From contig MPUH01000991.1 of the NCBI GenBank assembly GCA_001970955.1, forward strand, positions 1 to 26,856: a DNA stretch of 26,856 nt, read 5' to 3'. Shown piece by piece: positions 18,790 through 26,856 of this stretch (positions are counted from its first letter, which is position 1; each line of letters opens with the position of its first letter). The position numbers were made by a program, and so were the translations under genes. The notes below the pieces were generated by a model. It ran no database searches. It was given only the letters and a program-made list of their open reading frames with translations, and was not told the origin of the DNA. The DNA is from Stentor coeruleus. Taxonomy: Eukaryota > Ciliophora > Heterotrichea > Heterotrichida > Stentoridae.

Positions 18790-19785
18790 ATGGGAACCTG
18801 CACTTGCTGGCCGGGCGCTATTAGAGACATGTTTCTTACACCACAAGGAGGTAAGTCAATGCAGACAGCACCTTCTGTTCAAATACCAAATATGCATCCT
18901 AGAGTTTATGTCCTTGCTGAGAAAGTTTTTTCTAGTAAAGCTGATACTATAGATTCAGTTGACCTTAAAGATAGGGATATCGGGGAAGATGGAGGAAGGT
19001 ATTTGTCTGCGATTCTACCTTATTTGAAAAATATTGTGTTACTGAATCTCCAGTTTACGAGTATTTCGACAAACGCTTGGGAACTTATTTTTCAAGGATT
19101 AGGCGAAATAAATTCTTTGAGGCATTTAGATGTTAGTAGAAATGCTTTGAGTGAAAAAAATATCATGTCGCTTTCTGCGAGTATTGTAAAGCATATGAAT
19201 CTCGAAGCTCTCATCCTAGACTCCACAACATTGTCAAGCACTAGTATGATAGACCTAGGTAAAAGCCTTGTAAGCTTACCCAAACTAAAAATATTATCAT
19301 TATCAAGCAATACAATCAGCGACATAGGACTAATCACCCTATCAAATTCTCTAACATTTCTTTCAGATCTTCAGTTTTTAGACATAAGCGCCAACACTTT
19401 AACCTCAATCTCAATTCCATACTTATCAACAGCCCTTCCTCACCTTTCTCAGTTAAAAGTTTTAAAACTAGGAGATAATCCAATAAAAGACCAAGGTTTA
19501 TTACTAATAATCCAAGTCCTTGAAGCTAATTTAGAAGAACTTGGGCTGAATAATATCGGCATGTCAGCAAAAGGTCTTCAGGAGTTATGCTCAAAGCTTC
19601 CATCTATGAGAAATTTGACTTATCTCTACTTAGATTACAATCTAATAGACCAAAAGCCGATGAAAATTCTTATTGATATACTTCCTAAGCTAAATCTTAA
19701 ACACCTCAGTCTGGTTGGTTGTGACGTCAGCAACCATCGCAAAGCTTTGAGCCTTGCACATCAATTCACAGAAGTATTGATCTAA
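18790..19785 (+). CDS. Leucine-rich-repeat protein (RI-like), possibly lipid-anchored
   Basis: A 331-aa protein built almost wholly of leucine-rich repeats of the ribonuclease-inhibitor type, units of about 25-28 residues with LxxLxLSxNxIxDxG. Clear examples are LKILSLSSNTISDIGL, LQFLDISANTLTSISI, LKVLKLGDNPIKDQGL and LTYLYLDYNLIDQ. Repeats span ~55-320. Such proteins are protein-binding scaffolds. The N terminus is MGTCTCWPGA: Gly at position 2 with a small residue at position 6 region and two nearby Cys resembles a signal for N-myristoylation and palmitoylation, hence a possible membrane anchor (inference). The start at 18790 is the first ATG; ATGs at 18829 and 18859 would remove that N terminus. 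It is 96 bp downstream of the previous gene and ends with TAA. Confidence 0.88.
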   Translation: MGTCTCWPGAIRDMFLTPQGGKSMQTAPSVQIPNMHPRVYVLAEKVFSSKADTIDSVDLKDRDIGEDGGRYLSAILPYLKNIVLLNLQFTSISTNAWELIFQGLGEINSLRHLDVSRNALSEKNIMSLSASIVKHMNLEALILDSTTLSSTSMIDLGKSLVSLPKLKILSLSSNTISDIGLITLSNSLTFLSDLQFLDISANTLTSISIPYLSTALPHLSQLKVLKLGDNPIKDQGLLLIIQVLEANLEELGLNNIGMSAKGLQELCSKLPSMRNLTYLYLDYNLIDQKPMKILIDILPKLNLKHLSLVGCDVSNHRKALSLAHQFTEVLI

Positions 19786-19828
19786 AAATTGTAAAATACC
19801 ACATCTATAGTAAGAAGTAAATAATATC

Positions 19829-20215
19829 ATGGAAAAAATACATTCTGATTATAGAGATGAGCAGATACAAGCTGATTTCAAAGAAGACTCAATATCAGAA
19901 CGGTTTATTGTATGCTCGAAATTCCGCTGCAAAACTAATAATAATAATTTATTTAGTTCGAGGAGGAAAATATTACAGCCAGCATCAAGATTAGCTAGTC
20001 TATTTAATGAGCCCAGGGAAGTTATGGCAAACAAAATTTCTAAAGAAAAAATGCGCATTATCAACAGCATTTTACCGTCACTTAAAAAGATCAAAGCTTT
20101 ACCCCCTGTAAAGAAAAGGTTTATGCATTGCAAACAGAATAACATTTTAGGTTCTAAACAACGTAGTGGATCAATGCATCGTTTTTATAGCTATTTTCTT
20201 AGCAGTGATAAGTGA
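19829..20215 (+). CDS. Hypothetical basic protein, 128 aa
   Basis: A 128-aa protein of unknown family, 43 bp after the LRR gene on the same strand, ending with TGA. It is strongly basic in its second half (SKEKMRIINSILPSLKKIKALPPVKKRF could not be tied to a family) and has an Asn run near residue 37. No membrane segment or signal peptide is seen. The compact spacing and the ATG right after an AT-rich spacer match the other genes here. The reverse-strand frame over the same bases is considered a shadow. The product could be a small nucleic-acid-binding or cytoskeletal protein, but this is a guess from charge only. Confidence 0.65.
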   Translation: MEKIHSDYRDEQIQADFKEDSISERFIVCSKFRCKTNNNNLFSSRRKILQPASRLASLFNEPREVMANKISKEKMRIINSILPSLKKIKALPPVKKRFMHCKQNNILGSKQRSGSMHRFYSYFLSSDK

Positions 20216-20512
20216 TTTCTTGTCACCTGCATATTTATTGGGTATATATAAACTATAAACTTGGGAGAATTTTGTTTATAACTTGAATAATCAATCTTTG
20301 GTTAAGTTTTTCTATTGATTCATTAAATAATATTTAGATATAATTTTGTAATGATTTTAGACACATTTTGCTAATAAGTATTTCGATTTATCATAAAAAT
20401 ATTATCAAATTATTACTATATATAGCCAATTTTACTAATTGCTTATATTTAAATCATATATTTACTTATCATAATTAATTATTTCTGATTATTAGTTATT
20501 ATTAGTTAATTT
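20216..20512. other. 297-bp convergent spacer
   Basis: The spacer lies between the 3' ends of the 128-aa gene (plus) and the coiled-coil gene (minus). It is AT-rich and should hold both 3' ends. No gene or structured element was seen. Confidence 0.5.
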
Positions 20513-22237
20513 TTATCTATCACTTAGTAATACCTGCTCATCTACTCTAGTATTAATTATTTTCAAGTCAAGCTGTTTCTCTTTAATTTTAAGCAAATTC
20601 GCTTTCTTATCCAATTCTATCTTAAAGCTCTGAATCTCATTTTCCTTTATAGTAAGCGCTTTGATTCTCTGTTCCAACTGAAACGCTTGTATTTTAATTT
20701 TATCCTTTTCTTCTCTAACTTTATCTTTATCAACTCTTATTTTATTCTTAGCTTTCTTCAAATATTCAGTCATACGAGCATTATCAAGTAAAGCGAAATC
20801 CAATTCCCTTTCCCTAATCTCTACAGCTTTGATTCTATCTTCAAAGTCTTTGAATTCCATCTCGCTAGGCAATCTTATTCCATTTTCCATATGAATTTTC
20901 CCATGACTCTCCATATTTCCTCCTCTTCTAAGACTTTTTTTTTCAATAATCTTAACTTTTTTTTCAGTAGGACTTATACCATTTTCACTTGGTCCTATCA
21001 TATTTAAATATTCAATCAATTTCCTCTCTAGCCCTTCAATCTCAGAAAACCTTATTGCAAATGTTTGTAATAAACTGACGCATTCTTTGAACATGCTTTC
21101 GATTTGAGGCATGATAATTTGATTAAATTCAAGGATTTCTGATTTAGTTCTTAGTAAACTTTGCTCTATAAGACTAAGATTTGTATAGTTTTTAGATATT
21201 TTCTCAGTGTCAAAATGTATAGCCTGCTGCTGAGAGCTTATTATTATCTCCCTATTTTCAGTTTCTTTGTTGAAGATTTCAATCTGAGCTTTGAGTTTTT
21301 CATACATTTTTGTCAGTTCTCTGCTTTTACTGTTGTCAACACTTGGTCTTGCTTCACTCATCCTGGACTCGTTTGTTTTTCTAGACTTTTCAGTTTCTTG
21401 ATGTTCTTCAAGCAAAGAAAGCCGATCATCACTTATTTGTTGTTTGATTTTGATCAATTCGTCTTTTTCGTTTAATATTTTTTTCTTTTCTATTTCTATT
21501 ATTTTTTTCTCCCTTTCCAGCTCTGTGAAGGTTTTATCTATATATCTCTGTTTTGAAGATAAATCATTAGCTTTTTCTTCATACATTTGCCTTTCGACTC
21601 TCAAAATTTCCTGTTCCTTCTTCAAATCTTCTTCAGCCAGTATTGTAAATTTTTTGATTTTTTCACTTTCGAGATAGTTTTTTTCGATTTTTTGTTTTAG
21701 GATGTGGATGGTATCTTTTTCCTTTTCTAAAGACTCTTTGTCTTGCCAATATTTCTCAAAGGAGATGGTAAAAGTTGATTCCTTTTCTTGAAAGGATCGA
21801 ATATTACCTTCTAGTTCTTGGGTTTTGAATTCAAGTTCAGACTTTTCATATTCAAACATTCGACGATCTTCAGATAGTTTTGAGGTTTGACTTAGAATCT
21901 CTTGCTCTTTAGCGTCAAGACGCTTTTCTTTAGCCTTAAGCAGTCCTTGGATTTTAGACAGTTCCTTTTGGGCATTAAGAATTTTTGTTTTTGAGTCTCT
22001 TAGCTCTTTTGAATCTTCGTTTAATAGTCTTGGTGAACTCTCTCTGCTTAATTGTGTGTATTCAAATTCTAAAGCTTTCTTTTCTTCAATGAGTGTGTCT
22101 GTGGCAATTCTAACAATTTCCAAAATTTGTCCAAGTGGGTCAGTGGATTTTAACGATAATGATAGACTTGGAGAGAGCCTTTTAATTTCTTTTTCAAGTA
22201 AATTTATGAAATCTGTGTTTTTATTATGTTTTGACAT
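20513..22237 (-). CDS. Long coiled-coil protein, 574 aa
   Basis: A 574-aa protein that is almost entirely heptad-like coiled coil, rich in Lys, Glu, Gln, Ile and Leu, with no membrane segment. It starts with ATG (MSKHNKNTDF) and ends with TAA. Helical segments cover roughly residues 40-290 and 440-570, separated by a less helical stretch around 380-430 (IGPSENGISPTEKK). Repeated phrases such as LDAKEQEI, LEREKKIIEIEKKKI and IKAVEIRERELDFA are typical of ciliate basal-body, cortical or intraflagellar structural proteins, but heptad composition alone is not proof of homology. It is divergent from the 66-aa gene with only 68 bp between the start codons. A structural cytoskeletal role is inference. 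Confidence 0.85.
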   Translation of the reverse strand: MSKHNKNTDFINLLEKEIKRLSPSLSLSLKSTDPLGQILEIVRIATDTLIEEKKALEFEYTQLSRESSPRLLNEDSKELRDSKTKILNAQKELSKIQGLLKAKEKRLDAKEQEILSQTSKLSEDRRMFEYEKSELEFKTQELEGNIRSFQEKESTFTISFEKYWQDKESLEKEKDTIHILKQKIEKNYLESEKIKKFTILAEEDLKKEQEILRVERQMYEEKANDLSSKQRYIDKTFTELEREKKIIEIEKKKILNEKDELIKIKQQISDDRLSLLEEHQETEKSRKTNESRMSEARPSVDNSKSRELTKMYEKLKAQIEIFNKETENREIIISSQQQAIHFDTEKISKNYTNLSLIEQSLLRTKSEILEFNQIIMPQIESMFKECVSLLQTFAIRFSEIEGLERKLIEYLNMIGPSENGISPTEKKVKIIEKKSLRRGGNMESHGKIHMENGIRLPSEMEFKDFEDRIKAVEIRERELDFALLDNARMTEYLKKAKNKIRVDKDKVREEKDKIKIQAFQLEQRIKALTIKENEIQSFKIELDKKANLLKIKEKQLDLKIINTRVDEQVLLSDR

Positions 22238-22305
22238 ATTTATTATGTTGATTTTATAAATTATTTCTAAATTATGCCATTCTTATTAATCTAAGTATTA
22301 TAAAT

Positions 22306-22521
22306 ATGCGGTTGGAAACTTTCATATACCAAAGAGCTCTTAGGTACAAGTATAATATCTACAAGGGTGTTGGATGGTTACCTAGTCTCGGGCTCATGGG
22401 TAAGTTATAAACAGTCTATTGGATCTTAGAAACTGGATTCAAAAATGTTAATTCCTATGTCCTTAATCCACCACCTTCTGGTGTTCCCAAGAGACAAGAA
22501 GGTGAAGACATTGAAGATTAG
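22306..22521 (+). CDS. Small 66-aa protein with one transmembrane-like segment, two exons
   Basis: A short gene split by a 15-nt intron. Exon 1 is 22306-22399 and exon 2 is 22415-22521; without the intron (22400-22414) they join in frame as ...LPSLGLM-VYWILETGF... and end at TAG. The 66-aa product starts MRLETFIYQRALRYKYNIYK (basic, amphipathic), has one moderately hydrophobic segment (VGWLPSLGLMVYWILETGF, ~23-41) and a Pro/acidic tail (NPPPSGVPKRQEGEDIED). Size and layout resemble small accessory subunits of mitochondrial respiratory complexes, but no family is recognised. Support: a perfect intron, a frame with non-random residues on both sides, and a start only 68 bp from the divergent coiled-coil gene. 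Confidence 0.78.
22400..22414 (+). other. 15-nt spliceosomal intron in the 66-aa gene
   Basis: The sequence is GTAAGTTATAAACAG. Retaining it puts a stop in frame within it; removing it joins ATG-G to TC-TAT and opens the frame to the TAG at 22519. It has the same GTAAGT...TAA...CAG pattern as the enkurin intron. Confidence 0.88.
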
Positions 22522-24179
22522 TTAGTAAGGTTTACTTACAAGCATTTGATATGCGTGAGTTATAGAGGGAATTCGCTTAATTTTTACTGTATACAAGTTT
22601 TTAGGTTATGGTTGTGCTTGCTTTAGACATTCTGAAGGGCATTTAGTTAAATTTTCGTATTTTTGAGGCTTTGACAGAATTGTATAGCTTTGTGTGATAA
22701 GTGGTTGAGATAATTTATAATCATTTTGAAGTTGAGATGCTGGATGTTTTGAGTGAAAGTGAAGATGATGAAAAACTGGGCTTTTCATTAGATATTGGAA
22801 AAATGTATGAATCTAATTCTGGCTTGGAAATGATGAATACCCAAAGACCTTTAATTCGGAACTTGAACATATAAGATAATTTGACTGAAAACTCAGTGTG
22901 AAAACTATTGCCAAATAAGTATTGAAGTTTTAAAGGGTAAATAGGAATGATATTTGTGATTGAAAAAAAGAATATTTGTGTTAAGGTATAGAACTGGGAT
23001 ATTCGAAATGCTAATAGATAAAAGGAATCAAATCTAATAAAGATTATCAACGAAACAAGCTTATTTACAATAAAATTATCAGGTTTTGAAAATTAGGTCT
23101 ATTTGAGTCATTATTAATATAATGACTAATTCAATAGGAATGTTTATTTGCAGTATATTTGCTAGCTTCAAGTAGAGTATTCGTGAATTTTCTTTGAATC
23201 TATTGACTCTAGTATATCCTTGTTTATGATGAAAACTAATAAAAATGTGGGCTTAAGAATAAATTATGCCTTATATTTGATAATAAAAAATCTATGATAA
23301 TGTATAGGTTATAATGCTATTACTATATTCATGGATGAATCTTGAAACTTATTTTTCAATAAAATCCTTGAGAACTTATGCACATATTACTACCCTTTAT
23401 CATGCTAACTCTTTTACTAGCTTTATATTCTCTTCAAAAACCTTACTCTGAATTCTTTTAAACTGAAAAAATTGCCTATGAGTAAAAATGCTCCAGTATC
23501 TTCATTTATGGATTTAAGATTCTCTCCAAAAAGCATCAGTTCACTTTTATCGCCTGATCCCATTTTGAATTCATAATTTCCCACTCTGTCTTGTTAAAAA
23601 CATTGAACACTTCAAATTAATCATTTTTTTAGGAGTTTATTTTGACCTTGACTCTAGCAGAGTTTCAGAGTTGTATCACCACAGAAAGTATGCAAATTCA
23701 TTAACAATCATATTAAAGTAGTTTTTTTCTCAGCATTGTTCATTATTATTTTTATACCAACTCTAGTCTTTAATGAAAATATTCAGATTATATGTAGTAT
23801 ATATACTCTATTCAATCATTCAAAGAATTTGACTTTTTACCAACTGATTATTTTTACAGAATTGTTTTGCATATTGGATCTGACCTAAACAAAGTTAAAA
23901 ATTATAAATAATTTCTTCGTTTCTATCGATGTTTTTATTTGATGATAAAAAATAAGTTTTCTTGACATTTTCCAATGCTGATAATCATTTTTGGTCATTC
24001 TTAATCATGAAAATAAAATTATTTATAGGTTTGTTTTAAAATTGATGATAAAATCACTAGATGGCAAGGGTGTGGCATTTCACATATTCCCATTAATGAT
24101 TTGTATTGAAAATCTACAGAATCAGAAATAATTAGAATTGAAACTTTCACTTCATCTTCTTCTCTCTTAGGCAAATAGT
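22522..24179. other. 1.66-kb AT-rich gap with orphan open frames
   Basis: No firm gene was found between the 66-aa gene and the transposase fossil. Two short open frames read more like protein than their surroundings. One is 22737-22874 on the plus strand (45 codons, acidic start MLDVLSESEDDEK). The other is 23423-23563 on the minus strand (46 aa, MGSGDKSELMLFGENLKS...), which extends open a further 10 codons upstream. Neither matches a family known to me. Stop-codon density elsewhere in the gap is close to that expected for AT-rich non-coding DNA. Part of the gap may belong to the same decayed mobile element. Confidence 0.5.
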
Positions 24180-24963
24180 TGCATTTTTTTATTTGAAAGA
24201 ATAATATATTTTTAATGTAAAGAGCATCCAATAAAATTTGACTGGGTAGTGTAAAGATATGCTTATACTTTTTCCATATATTAGTGTTGGGACGCATCCT
24301 CTCATAAATAATACATTTGAAATAAACAGGATGCTACACTATAAACTAAATTGACTATAAGATTCTATAAATCTTTTACAATTATCGAGCCAGGAAGAAC
24401 ATAATTTTTAATGATATATATTAAATTTAATGCTTTCCAGTCTGGAGCTGAAAAAAAAGGTACTTATGCTCATCAGCTTACTATTCTACCTAAGATCTAT
24501 ACACTATCCACCTTATGACCTCTATGATACTTTACTTTTCCAAGTTTGCTTTCATATAATGATTTATATCCTTTATTTTACTTTTTTGTTCTTCAATTTT
24601 TTTTCAATTTGAGCTCTAAATTCATTAAAGTAATTTGATACAGTATGTGAAGAATGATGAGTTATTGCTATCGCTGAATTTACCTACTTTATTTAACCAA
24701 GAAGAAAAATTTCATTGCATATTATTTTTTTTTCAGTAAAAAATGTACACTTTTTATCGATATTGATCTCTGACAATACAAACTCGGGCAAGCTATCTTC
24801 AATTTAGATTTGTTAAATTCATTCTTCTTTTACATTTAGGGTGGGGATATCCAAGCTTAAATATCTCAAATTCTATTAGATAGTCAATACATTTAGATTC
24901 ATCAAAGACAATTGAGTTGATTTCATAAAGAGATGGCAATGAATAATTCAAATCATATTTATA
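24180..24963 (-). pseudogene. Decayed ISXO2-like (IS1595/Merlin-type) DDE transposase
   Basis: Broken pieces, all on the minus strand and in family order and spacing, spell out a transposase of the ISXO2-like group (bacterial IS1595, eukaryotic Merlin). In order: the N-terminal zinc ribbon (FDESKCIDYLIEFEIFK then HPKCKRRMNL, 24799-24963); its second half CPSLYCQRSISIK; FFTEKKI and HSSHTVSNYFNEFR (DNA-binding helix, ~24580-24665); the first catalytic block ESKLGKVKYHRGHKVDSV (24571 downward); then PDWKALNLIYIIKNYV with PGSIIVKDL (~24370-24450), where the second Asp is kept; and finally NTNIWKKYKHIF (~24285). The usual Asp of the IDES block reads Tyr (LYES). Trp positions have become stops, and at least three frameshifts separate the pieces. 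The gene cannot make a functional enzyme. No start codon, terminal inverted repeat or target duplication was identified. Confidence 0.85.
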
Positions 24964-25019
24964 TTAACAGAAAAAAATAAGTTATGCTCAAACTTTTAAG
25001 CTTAAACTATTTAGCTAAA

Positions 25020-26351
25020 TTAAAAACTAATTGGTATTGTTAGTAATAAAATAGTTCTATCTAACTCTAAGATTGCACTTTCAATCCTTGACTCAATATG
25101 GTTGTATCTTTCAATTGTCTGCCTCTCCTCACTTGTCAAAAAGCCAGCCCTCTGTGCAAGTCCCCAAACTTCTTCCATTTCACTACTCAACTTTATCTTT
25201 AAATTATGCACAGATTTATAGCATTGTTTCAATACATCATCTCGAATCTCTTCAATCTTTACTCCATAATACATTTGCGAATTTCCTACAGTTTTTGCAT
25301 AAATAAATCCTGATGAAAATAATTCATTCAAACTTATATTAGTATCTTTTAAAGGAAGTAAGCTTAATTCAGAAATTGTTTTTTCATCAAGTAGTCCTTT
25401 ATTGAATAATATCCTAAAAACTCTACTTGAATAACCTCCGAATTTTCCCTGTAAAATTTTCTCAATAGTAAAAGCTATTAAAGTATTGTGGATTTTATGC
25501 AAGTTTAACTTCCAAGATATTTCTGTATCTTTTTCAATTAAATCAGCTTTTTCTAACATTTCCAGACATGAATCTAAAATTTGATTTGATATTTTTGGGG
25601 AAGCAGGCAATCCTGCAAGAATTTCTTGTCTTGTTACGCTACGATATCCAAGTTTAAACATAACTTCAGCTATTATAGAGCAGTTCATATTTAGTTTGCT
25701 AGACACAAATCCTCCTATCAGCTCGCTTTGCATTTCTTTATTTAGTTTGTTTGCATTTAAACGATAATATATTTCTTTTTCAGCAGAAACTTCACTTTTA
25801 TTTTTAGGAAGGGCTGTTGATAAAATCGGAGCTATCAAGTTTTCTATTTTAACTTTTTTAGTAGGCTTTCCCTGTTTTTTCTGATTGTTCTCTGACGAAG
25901 TCTTGAGCTCGCATCTTCTATCAACTGGAAGCATGTAATCATGATGTATCATTTCTCTTAGTATATAACCTACTGAATCAGGATTCCTATGTAATTCTTT
26001 AGCACTTTCAATAAGTTGATTTATCGAACAACACCCATTCTCTAGCAAATCTTCAATGCATGAATCCTCACCATATTTCATGTTGATAAGCCTAATGTAT
26101 CTAGGATATCTTATTCGTTGTAAAACTTCCTGTTCATTAAGCATATAAACAATTTTTGGTGCTTCAATAAAAGATACTATAAGCTGTTGCATCAGGATTA
26201 TAATGGCATTCCTCAGAGCCTGATCATTTATGTGCAAAAATGTTTGTAACTGTTTAAGAGTAGACTTATTTCTTATATATAATGCTTTAGCCACATGTGC
26301 TGGGTCCTCTCCGTATAATTCTTGAACAATAAGAAAAATAAGTTCTTCCAT
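25020..26351 (-). CDS. RPC3: RNA polymerase III subunit RPC3 (RPC82/POLR3C)
   Basis: A 443-aa homologue of RPC3 (yeast RPC82, human POLR3C/RPC62), which with its partners forms the initiation subcomplex of RNA polymerase III that transcribes tRNA and 5S rRNA genes. Recognisable features are tandem winged-helix domains. The first (~1-80) ends in a conserved block with RIRYPRYIRLINMKYG, followed by the second domain (EDLLENGCCSINQLIESA, ~95-115). Later winged helices lie in the middle and C-terminal thirds (for example LIEKDTEISWKLNLHKI), ahead of a final helical pair. The protein is shorter than the human one (534 aa), as in several protists. The open frame extends 15 codons upstream only through a TTG, so the first ATG at 26351 is taken as the start. 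It ends with TAA, 56 bp from the transposase fossil. Confidence 0.85.
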   Translation of the reverse strand: MEELIFLIVQELYGEDPAHVAKALYIRNKSTLKQLQTFLHINDQALRNAIIILMQQLIVSFIEAPKIVYMLNEQEVLQRIRYPRYIRLINMKYGEDSCIEDLLENGCCSINQLIESAKELHRNPDSVGYILREMIHHDYMLPVDRRCELKTSSENNQKKQGKPTKKVKIENLIAPILSTALPKNKSEVSAEKEIYYRLNANKLNKEMQSELIGGFVSSKLNMNCSIIAEVMFKLGYRSVTRQEILAGLPASPKISNQILDSCLEMLEKADLIEKDTEISWKLNLHKIHNTLIAFTIEKILQGKFGGYSSRVFRILFNKGLLDEKTISELSLLPLKDTNISLNELFSSGFIYAKTVGNSQMYYGVKIEEIRDDVLKQCYKSVHNLKIKLSSEMEEVWGLAQRAGFLTSEERQTIERYNHIESRIESAILELDRTILLLTIPISF

Positions 26352-26856
26352 TGAATATATATATTGTAAGCATAATGCTATAATCAATAGCCTCAAGCTC
26401 AGATGAAAATAGTTTTTTCGCCTTACCTTAAATTAGAAAACGAGCAACTAAGATTTATGATGAAAATTTTGAAACAAAAGACTTCACTTCAAAATATATT
26501 TCAAAACTATATATCAGTTTATTCAATGGGATTATAAGTAGATTCAAAAATAACACTGAGCAATATATTAAATAAAATTATTTTAATGCGATCACAGATA
26601 TTGAAACATTGAATTCATAAGACCTTTTTAGTTCGAAAAAAAAAGAGAAAAAGATTGAGTATATGTGAGTACAGTAAGATAAATGAGAGCATGCAAGTCT
26701 ATATTGATTATAATTGTAAATCCAAGAAGTAAGGGTAAATATCAAATTTATCATAATAATTTTATACATATTAAGATATTGTTAAATGCATTTTATAAAG
26801 CTGATTAGAATTCAAGCTTAAATTTAAAGTTTTTTTGCTTATAAGATATATAATGA
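26352..26856. other. 505-bp AT-rich region upstream of RPC3
   Basis: This stretch is open at the window edge. It should contain the RPC3 promoter. No gene, intron-joined frame or RNA was recognised on either strand. Confidence 0.5.

Noticed and set aside
18351..18830. 159-codon reverse frame across the 191-aa gene
   Set aside because: It overlaps the forward gene entirely, ignores the spacing of neighbouring genes and has an antisense-type composition; the forward 191-aa gene is preferred, though without a family match for either.
18851..18864. GTAAGTCAATGCAG in the LRR gene looks like an intron
   Set aside because: It is 14 nt, lacks the TAA at positions 9-11 seen in the three good introns, and its removal would shift the frame; reading through keeps the LRR frame open.
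22553..23930. One forward frame reads like a long protein if TAA/TAG are taken as Gln, suggesting a different genetic code or a Gln-rich pseudogene
   Set aside because: Counting stops gives about one per 15 codons, near the chance level for DNA this AT-rich; every firm gene here uses TAA, TAG and TGA as real stops.
23941..24990. AAAAAATAAGTT near 23949 and near 24973 as terminal repeats of the transposon
   Set aside because: The two copies are in the same orientation, not inverted, and such A/T strings are common here.

Overview
This window looks like macronuclear-type DNA from a heterotrich ciliate, most probably Stentor or a close relative. The sequence is AT-rich and gene-dense. All three standard stop codons (TAA, TAG, TGA) end genes, and Gln is read from CAA/CAG, so the nuclear code is the standard one. 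Three genes are interrupted by introns of exactly 15 nt (GTATCATATAAATAG, GTAAGTTCTAATCAG, GTAAGTTATAAACAG). Removing each one joins two clearly coding frames. Fifteen-nucleotide introns together with a standard code are known from Stentor; the genus assignment is inference.

Layout. 0.2-3.1 kb, minus: an anoctamin/TMEM16 protein with the Ca2+-site acidic residues in place. 3.1-4.5 kb: a gap with a perfect 42-bp tandem duplication and a GC-richer patch. 4.5-6.8 kb: two divergent genes of unknown function, a small basic protein and a coiled-coil protein with a C-terminal membrane anchor. 6.8-9.0 kb, minus: a Kelch-repeat Ser/Thr phosphatase (PPKL). 9.8-10.6 kb, minus: enkurin. 11.0-18.1 kb, plus: a giant Piezo mechanosensitive channel. 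Its sequence carries two single-N contig joins, each flanked by an unmerged duplicated end (65 bp and 116 bp). 18.1-20.2 kb, plus: three closely spaced genes (unknown basic protein, leucine-rich-repeat protein, unknown basic protein). 20.5-22.2 kb, minus: a long coiled-coil protein. 22.3-22.5 kb, plus: a 66-aa protein split by a 15-nt intron. 22.5-25.0 kb: a long gap that holds a decayed ISXO2/IS1595-Merlin-type DDE transposase at 24.2-24.96 kb. 25.0-26.35 kb, minus: the RNA polymerase III subunit RPC3.

The genes are not an operon. Several neighbours do fit the biology of a contractile, ciliated, mechanosensitive cell: Piezo (mechanically gated cation entry), an anoctamin (Ca2+-activated channel or scramblase), enkurin (axonemal Ca2+-linked protein) and a Kelch phosphatase. 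Gene spacing is extreme in places: 23 bp between convergent ends, 41-96 bp between tandem genes and 68 bp between divergent starts. This makes the two long gaps stand out, and one of them is explained by a transposon fossil.
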